DNA of 7,812 nt from NCBI GenBank assembly GCA_937967685.1, contig CALBTX010000025.1:1-7812 (forward strand), written 5' to 3'. The DNA comes from an uncultured Bacillaceae bacterium. GTDB lineage: Bacteria; Bacillota; Bacilli; Caldalkalibacillales; Caldalkalibacillaceae. Each line of letters starts with the position of its first letter. Position 1 is the first letter of the stretch. A model generated the notes under the pieces. The model worked only from the letters and a program-made list of their open reading frames with translations. It did no database searches and was not told where the DNA came from. Below, piece by piece: positions 1 through 7,126 of the stretch. Both the position numbers and the translations under genes were made by a program.

Positions 1-41
1 GAGAGCATATCATGTGGAGAGCATATCATGTGGAGAGCATA
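1..41. repeat. 16-bp tandem direct repeat, about 2.6 copies
   Basis: The unit GAGAGCATATCATGTG occurs at 1-16 and 17-32, and a partial third copy covers 33-41. The copies are identical. The array begins at the very first base, so it may continue to the left of the window. No open reading frame with a ribosome binding site uses it, and 16 is not a multiple of three. It lies just beyond the terminator hairpin of ytoQ, in what looks like noncoding DNA. Its function is unknown; a variable-number tandem repeat is the simplest reading. Confidence 0.8.
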
Positions 42-66
42 AAAGAATACGTTAAATGAGAGTATG

Positions 67-105
67 AAAACCGGGGATGGAACCAGCAGTTCCATCCCCG
101 GTTTT
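67..105 (-). terminator. Perfect 17-bp hairpin, terminator of ytoQ (possibly bidirectional)
   Basis: Positions 67-83 (AAAACCGGGGATGGAAC) are exactly complementary to 89-105, leaving a 5-nt loop (84-88). The stem has a GC-rich core and ends in A4/T4 on both sides, so either strand would give a hairpin followed by a short U run. It lies 17 bp beyond the stop codon of ytoQ in the minus direction, which makes it the natural intrinsic terminator for that gene. It could also stop a plus-strand transcript entering from the left of the window. Confidence 0.85.
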
Positions 106-121
106 CATTTGTTGTCTTTCT

Positions 122-568
122 TTATTCCGTTTCAAAAACGTAAGACAGGGCCTGGATGGCCTGTTCAGGTGTTTCGACGACAACCTGGGCTTGGTTGGCG
201 ATTTCTTTCAAAGCATGGTGCAGCCCCTCTTCACGAATAAGAATCAGCGGCTTTCCCATCGCGATGGCTTGACCGGCATCCATGGCCACGTTCCATTGTT
301 TGTATTTTGTACCGAACAAGGCAATGACAACATCCGCCTTTTGTAACAAAATCCGGGTGCGCAAATTATTGATCTGTGATGCCGCTTCGTCCTTGAGCAC
401 GGCGTTTGGCTGCCGGCCCAAAATTTCTTCACCGATATTGTCCGAACGGTCATGGTTGTCCATCGGCCCGAAAAAATCCAAAGGGAGCCCTTTTTCTTCA
501 GCCAGCCGCTTGAAGTCCTCCCGCCAATCACTGTGAATCTGACCCGCTAAATAGACCGCAAGACGCAT
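122..568 (-). CDS. ytoQ: YtoQ family protein (nucleoside 2-deoxyribosyltransferase-like fold)
   Basis: This 148-residue protein has the length and conserved blocks I know from Bacillus YtoQ: YLAGQIH (6-12), the GPMDNHDRSDNIGEE block (34-48), QPNAVLKD (53-60), ADVVIALFGTKYKQWN (78-93) and a C-terminal ALSYVFETE. The family is assigned to the nucleoside 2-deoxyribosyltransferase-like fold, but its reaction is not established. The segment D97-A-G-Q-A...GKP resembles the transferase signature E-x-G-x-A...GKP with Asp in place of the catalytic Glu; that alignment is my inference. No signal peptide or membrane segment is visible, so it is probably cytosolic. The ATG at 568-566 follows an AGGAGG ribosome binding site (RBS; 577-582) by 8 nt. 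It appears to be a single-gene unit, with a promoter at about 631-660 and a strong terminator at 67-105. Confidence 0.92.
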   Translation of the reverse strand: MRLAVYLAGQIHSDWREDFKRLAEEKGLPLDFFGPMDNHDRSDNIGEEILGRQPNAVLKDEAASQINNLRTRILLQKADVVIALFGTKYKQWNVAMDAGQAIAMGKPLILIREEGLHHALKEIANQAQVVVETPEQAIQALSYVFETE

Positions 569-630
569 GTGACTCTCCTCCTATGTATAGTGGTATTGTT
601 CGTGAATACTTGTCAATCGGTAACATATCC

Positions 631-660
631 TTTATACCATAATCCGCCTCTTTTTTTCAA
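631..660 (-). promoter_or_regulatory. Putative sigma-A promoter for ytoQ
   Basis: Read on the minus strand, TTGAAA (660-655) is followed by an 18-nt spacer and TATAAA (636-631). Each hexamer matches the housekeeping consensus at five of six positions. The predicted transcript start near 624 would give a leader of about 55 nt. A perfect TTGACA (616-611, minus strand) lies closer to the gene but has no good -10 at the right distance. Assigned by pattern only. Confidence 0.5.
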
Positions 661-682
661 AATTCCTCTTTTCTTTGCAACT

Positions 683-709
683 TTGAGTGTGGACAACTCG
701 TCATATAGT
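683..709 (+). promoter_or_regulatory. Possible promoter for the penicillin-binding protein gene (weak)
   Basis: TTGAGT (683-688) and TATAGT (704-709) are separated by 15 nt, which is shorter than the optimum. A competing candidate is TATGAT (766-771) with a poor -35, TATGCA (743-748), at 17 nt. It would start transcription about 20 nt upstream of the RBS. I cannot choose between them from sequence alone. The 244-bp region between the divergent ytoQ and this gene shows no obvious operator or riboswitch. Confidence 0.25.
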
Positions 710-812
710 AGCAAAGATCAATGAATATCATCCCCCATAAACTATGCAAAACCGACGAAATACGGTATGATGTCTTTTGATATTGTTCTGTCATGGGAAA
801 GGAGAACAAACC

Positions 813-3416
813 ATGAGCCCAACAAAGGAACAAGCGCAGGATAAAAGGAAACAGAAACGGAAAAGAAAAATAAATTATAAATGGCTGGCATTCGTCTTTT
901 TATCTTTGTTTTTATTAACCGCATTGCTATTGGTTGGTTTTATTGGCATTACACTGGCTAAAAACTATGAAATAGACGAGAGCAAACTGGTCATGGATGA
1001 AACTTCGACCATTTATGACCAAGAGGGGAACGAAATTACCAAACTCTTTCAACAAAACCGGGAGACAGTTCCCATTGAAGACATTCCGGAGCAAGTGAAG
1101 AACGCGTTTATTGCTGTTGAAGACAAACGTTTTTATGAACACCAGGGCATCGATTTTCGGTCCATTGCCCGCGCCTTGTATCGAGATATTGTAGCCCGGG
1201 ACATTGTCGAGGGCGGAAGTACGATTACACAGCAACTGGCCAAAAATGTCTTTCTGACTCATGACCGGACTATTATGAGGAAGACGGAAGAAGTACTGAT
1301 TGCCATCAATTTGGAACAACGTTATTCCAAAGATGAAATTTTGGAGATGTATCTCAATTATATTTATTTTGGCGAAGGGGCTTATGGCATTCAAGCAGCT
1401 TCCCAAACGTATTTCGGCAAAGATGTTGACGAACTGGAATTGGCCGAAATTGCGACGCTGGCGGCACTGCCGAAAGCGCCAAGCCATTATTCCCCTTTGG
1501 ATGAAGAAAATAAGGAAAGAAGTGAGGAACGCCGGAGAACCGTTCTGGCCTTAATGGAAGAACAGGGAATGATCTCAGCCGAGGAAAGAGAAGAGGCGGC
1601 CAATGCCGAACTTGAATTGAACACACAGGGGACATCCGAAAACCCGGCTTTAAACACGTATGTGGATATGGTCTTAAAAGAAGCGGAAGAAAAGTATGGT
1701 ATTTCCCGGGATGAGATGTACACCGGCGGATACGATGTGTATACGGCTTTAGATGTCAATATCCAGGAAACAATGTATGAAGCATTCGATCCGGATAGCG
1801 AATGGGCGGACGAATTGTTTCCGGCTCCCGGAGAAAAGGAAGTTGTTCAGGGAAGCATGGTGATGATGGACCATCAGAGCGGGGCCGTGGTGGCCATTAT
1901 GGGCGGCCGAGATTATGAGCGGGGCAACTTGAATTGGGCGACGACAGATGCCAGGGACGCCGGCTCCAGCTTTAAGCCGATCAGTGTGTATGCTCCGGCG
2001 CTTGAAGCCGGTTGGGAGCCGTACGACATGCTGGTTGACCAAGAAATCACGTACGGAGGTGGATATACTCCTCAAAATATCGATGGCGTCTATCGCGGAC
2101 AGGTGACGATGATTGAGGCTTTGGCCCGGTCGATTAACGCCCCAGCCGTCTGGTTGTTAAATGAAATCGGGGTTCAGACGGGCATCAGTTATGCCAAAGC
2201 GTTTGGTTTTGAGCCGTATGACGACAGACTGGGGATTGCCCTGGGCAATATCGGGGCCAGTTCGCTGGGCATGGCCAAGGCGTTCAGTGCGTTTGCCAAT
2301 CAGGGGATTATGCTTGAACCGTATTTTATCGAAAGGATTGAAAACAACCGCGGAGATACCATTGCCGAGCATGAAGAGGAGTATACGCAAGTCGTCAGCA
2401 CGCAGACTGCATGGTATATGACGGAAATGTTACAGAGGGTTGTTGAAAATGGCACCGGGGGAAACGCCCGATTTAACCATCCCGTAGCCGGAAAAACAGG
2501 AACGGTTCAACTGGACGGTTTGCCAGGGAATAAAGATGTCTGGTTTGTAGGCTATACGCCTTATTATACAGCGGCTGTCTGGATGGGTTTTGAGCATCCT
2601 GACGAAAACCATGCGCTGGATTCATCAGGCAGCAACCATCCGGCTAAACTGTTCCGTCATGTGATGAGCCAAGCCCATGAAGGAAAAGAAGTGCTGGACT
2701 TTAAGAAGCCCGAATCGGTCAAAGATTTAGAGCCTCCCGTACGCATGCAACGCATCGGTGATTTGCAAGCCTTTGTCACTCTGGGGCAAGGATTTAACTG
2801 GAGAGTGGATTTGCAATTCACTCCAAATAAGGATGAGCGTGTCGCTTACAACATTTACCGCATCAATCCGAACAGCGGGGAAGAGTCGCTGATCGGCGAA
2901 AAAGTGAGCGGCGGTGGATTTACGGATTCGAATGTTCAATTGGGCGATGTGTATGCGTATGAAGTGGCCCCCGTTAATACGCTCACTGGTGAGGAAGGAG
3001 AGCGATCCAACAGGGCTACGGTGGAAGTTAGTCCGGAATATCCTTTCTTCAGAACTGAAGAATTGGATACGGAAGAGTTTGAAGAATGGTTGATTGAAGA
3101 AGGCTTCAAAGAAGAAGAGGAAGAAGCGGAAGAGGATGAGGATACGGAAAATGGAGAAGGAGATGAGGGGGAAGACGAGAACAACAGTGAGCAACCGCAA
3201 GACGGTCAAGACCAAGGAGAAAATGGCGATCCACCTGGCGGTGGCCCTGGCCCTGGACGTGGCAACGACAACGACGGAAACGGAGGCCAAAATTCGGGGA
3301 ACGGCCGAGGGCCGGGTGACGGAAACAGCGGTCCTCCGGGACAAGGCGATGACGGATCGGGCAATGATGGAAGCAGCGACGAAGACGAGAATGAAGGAAA
3401 TGAAGAAGAAGATTAA
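813..3416 (+). CDS. Class A penicillin-binding protein (PBP1A/PonA-like transglycosylase-transpeptidase)
   Basis: This 867-residue bifunctional peptidoglycan synthase polymerises lipid II and cross-links the stem peptides on the outer face of the membrane. A lysine/arginine-rich cytoplasmic N-terminus (about 11-23) precedes one membrane anchor (24-49). The GT51 transglycosylase domain (about 75-250) carries AVEDKRFYEH with catalytic Glu103, plus GGSTITQQLAKN. The transpeptidase domain has SSFK (nucleophile Ser385, Lys388), SIN (440-442) and KTG (561-563). An FN3-like module follows (about 645-741), then a tail of about 120 residues: first Glu-rich, then Gly/Asn/Asp/Pro-rich. This order matches Bacillus PonA, but the usual neighbour recU is absent, so I give no symbol. 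The ATG at 813 is chosen over an in-frame ATG at 777 because AAAGGAG (798-804) lies 8 nt before it. The gene converges on the macro-domain gene, with no clear terminator in the 69-bp gap. Confidence 0.95.
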   Translation: MSPTKEQAQDKRKQKRKRKINYKWLAFVFLSLFLLTALLLVGFIGITLAKNYEIDESKLVMDETSTIYDQEGNEITKLFQQNRETVPIEDIPEQVKNAFIAVEDKRFYEHQGIDFRSIARALYRDIVARDIVEGGSTITQQLAKNVFLTHDRTIMRKTEEVLIAINLEQRYSKDEILEMYLNYIYFGEGAYGIQAASQTYFGKDVDELELAEIATLAALPKAPSHYSPLDEENKERSEERRRTVLALMEEQGMISAEEREEAANAELELNTQGTSENPALNTYVDMVLKEAEEKYGISRDEMYTGGYDVYTALDVNIQETMYEAFDPDSEWADELFPAPGEKEVVQGSMVMMDHQSGAVVAIMGGRDYERGNLNWATTDARDAGSSFKPISVYAPALEAGWEPYDMLVDQEITYGGGYTPQNIDGVYRGQVTMIEALARSINAPAVWLLNEIGVQTGISYAKAFGFEPYDDRLGIALGNIGASSLGMAKAFSAFANQGIMLEPYFIERIENNRGDTIAEHEEEYTQVVSTQTAWYMTEMLQRVVENGTGGNARFNHPVAGKTGTVQLDGLPGNKDVWFVGYTPYYTAAVWMGFEHPDENHALDSSGSNHPAKLFRHVMSQAHEGKEVLDFKKPESVKDLEPPVRMQRIGDLQAFVTLGQGFNWRVDLQFTPNKDERVAYNIYRINPNSGEESLIGEKVSGGGFTDSNVQLGDVYAYEVAPVNTLTGEEGERSNRATVEVSPEYPFFRTEELDTEEFEEWLIEEGFKEEEEEAEEDEDTENGEGDEGEDENNSEQPQDGQDQGENGDPPGGGPGPGRGNDNDGNGGQNSGNGRGPGDGNSGPPGQGDDGSGNDGSSDEDENEGNEEED

Positions 3417-3485
3417 TTCTGTGGTTTTGCTTTCATCGGACGGACACTAACGGTATCTTGTTGCTTGATGAGAGAGAGCCGTTTG

Positions 3486-3959
3486 CTAATGCAGCCGATA
3501 TAAATAGACATCCGTCTCATATTTCAAAGCCATATCGTCGATGATGGCGTAAATGATATCCCAATCTCCGCCAGCCAGACCGGCTCCCATGCCAAAAGGG
3601 AGCCCTATTTTTATAGGAAATTGAAACAGTGCGTCCCGGTTGACACGGATGTTTGCAAACATCATGTTTAAAGCCGACTTGAGCGCGGCATAATCGGTGT
3701 GCCTTTTACCCGGTTCATAACGATATTGAGCGTACAGATTGTAAATGACTAATGGTTGTTGATCGTTATAGGCGATTGAAATTTTTCCCAACCGCTCTTC
3801 AGGGGGGTAAGGGAAGTTTTTGTCCGCCTGCAACGCTTGCGGATATTTTTCGGCGATCTGTTTGGCAATTCCCGCTCCCATTGTTGAAAAACAGTTGCAC
3901 TGATGAGCGATGACCGTACAATCCGAGGCCAATAAATCACCTTGTATGATATGGATCAT
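3486..3959 (-). CDS. Macro-domain protein, probable ADP-ribose-binding or ADP-ribosyl hydrolase
   Basis: This 157-residue protein is a single macro domain with nothing appended. The N-terminal GDLL (7-10) is the usual strand-loop holding the conserved Asp8. HQCNCFSTMGAGIAKQI (19-35) forms the ligand loop, and the glycine-rich GMGAGLAGGDWDII (123-136) forms the second phosphate-binding loop. The HQCN...MGAGIA pattern resembles the TARG1/ALC1-like branch rather than the NAAN...GGGG type. In that branch a Lys and an Asp are catalytic; Lys85 (in GKRHTDY) and Asp132 (in GGDW) are the likely equivalents, which is inference from motif position. The family removes ADP-ribose from proteins or nucleic acids, or hydrolyses O-acetyl-ADP-ribose; the substrate here is unknown. 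It is the last gene of the hydrolase-selB-macro set, 21 nt after selB. No signal peptide is seen, so a cytosolic location is likely. Confidence 0.88.
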   Translation of the reverse strand: MIHIIQGDLLASDCTVIAHQCNCFSTMGAGIAKQIAEKYPQALQADKNFPYPPEERLGKISIAYNDQQPLVIYNLYAQYRYEPGKRHTDYAALKSALNMMFANIRVNRDALFQFPIKIGLPFGMGAGLAGGDWDIIYAIIDDMALKYETDVYLYRLH

Positions 3960-3967
3960 GTTTGCCC

Positions 3968-3976
3968 CCTCCTTTC
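3968..3976 (-). promoter_or_regulatory. Ribosome binding site deciding the macro-domain start
   Basis: On the minus strand GAAAGGAGG (3976-3968) lies 8 nt before the ATG at 3959-3957. An upstream in-frame TTG (3980-3978) would add seven residues, but those codons are themselves the ribosome binding site, so the ATG is preferred. The site sits in the 21-nt gap immediately after the selB stop codon. Confidence 0.8.
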
Positions 3977-3980
3977 TCAA

Positions 3981-5942
3981 TCATTGCTCATGCTGCCCGC
4001 CTGCTTTGATGCTGCGATGTTTATTGATCCAGCGGCGCGCCTGATCCTGCCGGACAGTATGCCCCCGGTCATCGAGCGATTCCAGGAAAGGGATCAAGTA
4101 TTTGCGGGAAGCATCAAACACTTTGCGGACATCTTGAATCGTGAAGGTATCGGATGTGTTTTCTTTCAAGCGTTGAACCGCGTGCTCATACACGTCTTTG
4201 CTGATAAATCTTCCTTCCCCCAGAGGAACGATCTCGTCGTGGCGGACGAGCCAGTGTTGCAGATCCCGACTTAACATGTCATCGACGGAGGAAGGAATCA
4301 ATGCTTCCCAAGGAGGGACCTCAATCCCGAATGAGTCCATTTTCCGTTTCACTTCATCCCATATTTTCCTGTCTCCCTGGCGCAGGACGGCTTCAAATCG
4401 GGGGGCGGAGACCGACTCATTTTTAACTTTAATGAGTCCCTCTCGCTCTGCCAATTTGAGCAGGGCATTCCATTGGGTTGAATGAAGGCTGGGGAAATAT
4501 TCAGCCTGCACTTTTTTTCGGTCCAATCCTTCTCGTAAAGGATACTGTTGGTGAAAATCTTCCAGTTCCCGTCGAATGTGTTGCCATGTGGTTTGCCATG
4601 AACGCTCGGTTGTGACAAGCGTTATCTGTGTCGTTTGATCTTCAATGATTTTCAGGCCGTGTTCTTTTTTACCGGCCATTTCCCGCTCCCAATCCTCGCG
4701 GGAGATGCCCAGCTGGCGGGTCAACTCGGCTAAGGTTTGAACGCCTTGTTCTTCAACGATGTGGGCGGCCCGGGCAGGAAGATCCCCTTCTTTTTTGGCT
4801 TCCAGCTGGCGAATCGTTTGCTGGCCAAAACGGTGTTTCTCCGCATAAGGATCGATGACCATCCCACCCCCGATCGTCGTCATGGGCGTTGGTCGGCGCA
4901 AAACGAAGCGGTCGGCAAATAAAGCCGTCACCGGTTCGACCAGTTCCAATTGGGCAAAGCAAGTTTCTCCCGGCCGGCATTCATTTCTGTCAAAAAAGAT
5001 GATTCTGCCCAACACTTCAGACGTACCGATATGCAGCCTGACGTCGCTGCGTTGCTTGATGTTAAACTGAAGATCCGCCAACATGTGCCATTCGATGTCC
5101 AATCGGTGGGAGCTTTGAATGGCGTTTGGCGTAGCCAGTACGTCACCTCGATGCAGTTCGGACGTATCGATGCCCGTCAGATTGGCGGCCACCCGCTGTC
5201 CGGCGTAGGCGGCTTCTTGATTTTTTCCGTGAACTTGCAAGCTGCGGATTTTTACTTTTTTTTCGCTCGGCAGGACTTCCAGTTCATCTCCCACCTTTAA
5301 TTTCCCTTGATACAACGTGCCGGTGACGATCGTGCCGAACCCTTTTTTGGAGAAAACGCGATCAATAGGCAGCCGGGCAATGCCTTCGATCGTTTTTGAG
5401 GGTATGTCGACCAGGATCTTTTCTATCTCCTCTTTCAGCGCATCGATCCCTCTGCCAGACAGGCTGTCCACTTCCAGGATCGGACTGCCTTCAAGAAATG
5501 TCTGTTCGGTTTCTTCTTGCACCTGGTCTCTGACGAGTTCTAACATCTCCTCTTCCACCGTATCCGCTTTGGTGAGCACAATCAGTCCTTTTTTCAGACC
5601 CAACAAGTTCAGAATGTCGAGGTGTTCTTTCGTTTGCGGCATGACACCTTCGTCGGCAGCGACGACGAGTAAAACGAGATCGATTCCGGCGACACCGGCG
5701 ACCATCTGGCGTATAAAGCGTTCATGTCCGGGGACGTCGACAACGCCCACTTGCTTGCCGTTTGAGATTGGAAATGAGGCGAAGCCGACTTCGATGGAAA
5801 TATTGCGCTCCTGTTCTTCCTTCAGACGATCGGTTTCTTTCCCGGTGAGTGCTTTGGTCAGGGTCGTTTTGCCGTGGTCGATATGGCCGGCAATACCCAG
5901 CGTGTAATGTTGTTCTGTATGCGATGTGGCTTTCGTTGTCAT
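3981..5942 (-). CDS. selB: Selenocysteine-specific translation elongation factor SelB
   Basis: This 653-residue GTPase delivers Sec-tRNA(Sec) to the ribosome at UGA codons marked by a SECIS hairpin. The N-terminus has the EF-Tu-like G domain: G1 AGHIDHGKT (18-26), switch-I segment ERNISIEVGFA (45-55), G3 DVPGHE (69-74) and G4 TKAD (124-127). Two EF-Tu-type beta-barrel domains and a SelB-specific domain follow to roughly residue 380. The remainder, with LAELTRQLGISREDW, the REGLDRKKVQAEYFP region and a basic end, fits the winged-helix repeats that bind the SECIS RNA. The length is close to other bacterial SelB proteins (about 615-635). The start at 5942 has AAAGGAG 9 nt upstream and overlaps the hydrolase stop as ATGA, suggesting translational coupling; an in-frame ATG at 5978 would extend into the hydrolase gene. 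The divergent selC nearby confirms the assignment. The gene ends in TGA. Confidence 0.96.
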   Translation of the reverse strand: MTTKATSHTEQHYTLGIAGHIDHGKTTLTKALTGKETDRLKEEQERNISIEVGFASFPISNGKQVGVVDVPGHERFIRQMVAGVAGIDLVLLVVAADEGVMPQTKEHLDILNLLGLKKGLIVLTKADTVEEEMLELVRDQVQEETEQTFLEGSPILEVDSLSGRGIDALKEEIEKILVDIPSKTIEGIARLPIDRVFSKKGFGTIVTGTLYQGKLKVGDELEVLPSEKKVKIRSLQVHGKNQEAAYAGQRVAANLTGIDTSELHRGDVLATPNAIQSSHRLDIEWHMLADLQFNIKQRSDVRLHIGTSEVLGRIIFFDRNECRPGETCFAQLELVEPVTALFADRFVLRRPTPMTTIGGGMVIDPYAEKHRFGQQTIRQLEAKKEGDLPARAAHIVEEQGVQTLAELTRQLGISREDWEREMAGKKEHGLKIIEDQTTQITLVTTERSWQTTWQHIRRELEDFHQQYPLREGLDRKKVQAEYFPSLHSTQWNALLKLAEREGLIKVKNESVSAPRFEAVLRQGDRKIWDEVKRKMDSFGIEVPPWEALIPSSVDDMLSRDLQHWLVRHDEIVPLGEGRFISKDVYEHAVQRLKENTSDTFTIQDVRKVFDASRKYLIPFLESLDDRGHTVRQDQARRWINKHRSIKAGGQHEQ

Positions 5943-6859
5943 GTTGAAGCACTCCTTTGAGAGATCTCGGTCATCCAATGTCGTGTATGATCGATCGCTG
6001 CTTTCAACGGTTTTGTTTCTTCCTTAAAAGGGTGTACGGCATTGAACGTATGATTGCCTCCGGGAATGTCTATCCGCTTGACGGCGGGGTTGTTAGCCAT
6101 TAATTGGCGGGAGCCATCCAGTAAATGAGGGTGATCGTCCGTTCCTTGAACGAGAAGAATAGGGACCTCGCATGTCTGGACTCTGGCGATGATGTTGAAT
6201 CGGTCCCGGTTGGCTTCCATATCTTCCAATATGTCCACATCCAGCGGCATGTTTTGTTTTGTTCTGGCGTTGGCAATATACGTGCGGCCGTTTTGGCGCA
6301 TTTCCTTTTTCTGCTCGTCAGAAAACAAATCGACATGGGTGATGCCGTTCCAGCTGATGATGCCGGCGACATCGTCAGGATGATCGAACGCGTAAATGAG
6401 GCTCACTCCTGCGCCGCGGCTGTGTCCTAAGAGAAAAAGAGGCAGGGTTGAACCGCCGGCAGCCCTGACCGCGTGCTCGGTACCGTTGAGCCCGGCTGAG
6501 GTCTCGGCTTTTGATTGCGTTTCGTCACCCGTTGTCCGGAGGGGTAATGTTCCTTGTTGGAGATGATGGACAACCGTTTGCAGGTCTTCTAATTCTTTCG
6601 AATATGTGTTTTTGGCAAACTTGTCCAGTTCGGAAAATGTGTCACGGTCTTCTCCCACGCCGTTATGGGAAAAATTGAATGTGATGACATTGAAATGCTC
6701 CGCTAATGATTGGGCGGCGTGAGGAATGAACCCCCAATCTTTAAACCCTTTGAAACCGTGACAGAAGATCATGTTCCCGCGAAGTTTTTGACGGGAAGGA
6801 AAGAAATCGCCTCGAATGATGCGCTCCGGATTGATGTCGAGCTGAAAAGGGATGGGCAT
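5939..6859 (-). CDS. Alpha/beta hydrolase (serine hydrolase, dienelactone hydrolase/acyl-peptidase-like)
   Basis: This 306-residue protein has a complete alpha/beta-hydrolase signature. HGFKGFKDWG (34-43) is the oxyanion-hole loop. GHSRGAG contains the nucleophile elbow with Ser147. GTDD (Asp241 or Asp242) supplies the acid, and GGNHTF supplies His270. These spacings fit a catalytic triad. Residues about 106-138, just before the elbow strand, form a polar, Gly/Thr/Ala-rich stretch that looks like an inserted loop. No signal peptide or membrane segment is seen. The substrate cannot be deduced; esterase, thioesterase or lactonase are all possible. The ATG at 6859 follows GAGGAGG by 8 nt; the upstream in-frame ATG at 6961 has no such support. 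It is the first gene of the set, and its stop overlaps the selB start by ATGA. Confidence 0.87.
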   Translation of the reverse strand: MPIPFQLDINPERIIRGDFFPSRQKLRGNMIFCHGFKGFKDWGFIPHAAQSLAEHFNVITFNFSHNGVGEDRDTFSELDKFAKNTYSKELEDLQTVVHHLQQGTLPLRTTGDETQSKAETSAGLNGTEHAVRAAGGSTLPLFLLGHSRGAGVSLIYAFDHPDDVAGIISWNGITHVDLFSDEQKKEMRQNGRTYIANARTKQNMPLDVDILEDMEANRDRFNIIARVQTCEVPILLVQGTDDHPHLLDGSRQLMANNPAVKRIDIPGGNHTFNAVHPFKEETKPLKAAIDHTRHWMTEISQRSAST

Positions 6860-6949
6860 AGAACAAACCTCCTCACAGTGAAATCCGTCTTGTTTCTGTG
6901 CTGGACCGACACAACGAGAGATGAAAAAAGAAGATTGTTTTCTGACCAC

Positions 6950-6955
6950 ATTGTA
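6950..6955 (-). promoter_or_regulatory. Candidate -10 element for the hydrolase-selB-macro transcript
   Basis: TACAAT on the minus strand (6955-6950) is one mismatch from TATAAT and lies about 90 nt upstream of the hydrolase ATG. No convincing -35 is found 16-18 nt further upstream. The region 6860-7052, between the hydrolase and the selC promoter, otherwise shows no gene, riboswitch or strong hairpin. Confidence 0.3.
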
Positions 6956-7052
6956 CACCAAAAGCCCATCAGGTGAGAAATGGAAAGTCGCTGATGCAAC
7001 CGGCTGTGTCCATGTATCCCAGCCGCCAATCCGTCCCGCCGATTTTTCCTGC

Positions 7053-7081
7053 TTGATTTTTCAATGTTTTTCTTGTATCAT
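7053..7081 (+). promoter_or_regulatory. Promoter of selC
   Basis: TTGATT (7053-7058) and TATCAT (7076-7081) are separated by exactly 17 nt in an AT-rich stretch. The predicted start near 7088 would give a 5' leader of about 39 nt, to be removed by RNase P before the mature tRNA end at 7127. Position and spacing make this the most convincing promoter in the window. Confidence 0.65.
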
Positions 7082-7126
7082 ATGTTGTGCTTCTTTAGAT
7101 CAACGAGCGGCATTGAATGCTGGTGT

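Noticed and set aside
2727..3344. Long minus-strand frame of 205 codons opposite the penicillin-binding protein tail
   Set aside because: It is antisense to the strongly biased Glu/Gly-rich coding region, whose codon composition suppresses stops on the other strand. No domain or ribosome binding site is seen.
3449..3483. Possible hairpin AACGG...CCGTT between the convergent penicillin-binding protein and macro genes
   Set aside because: The pairing is only 5 bp around a loop of about 25 nt, with no T run on either strand, so I do not call it a terminator.
5317..5907. Plus-strand 196-codon frame opposite selB
   Set aside because: It is a shadow of the conserved G-domain coding sequence, with no ribosome binding site and a low-complexity Ser/Arg-rich product.
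5939..5942. UGA at the end of the hydrolase as a possible selenocysteine codon reading into selB
   Set aside because: The next gene begins in a different frame at the overlap with its own ribosome binding site, the hydrolase already has its full domain, and I see no SECIS-like hairpin just downstream.
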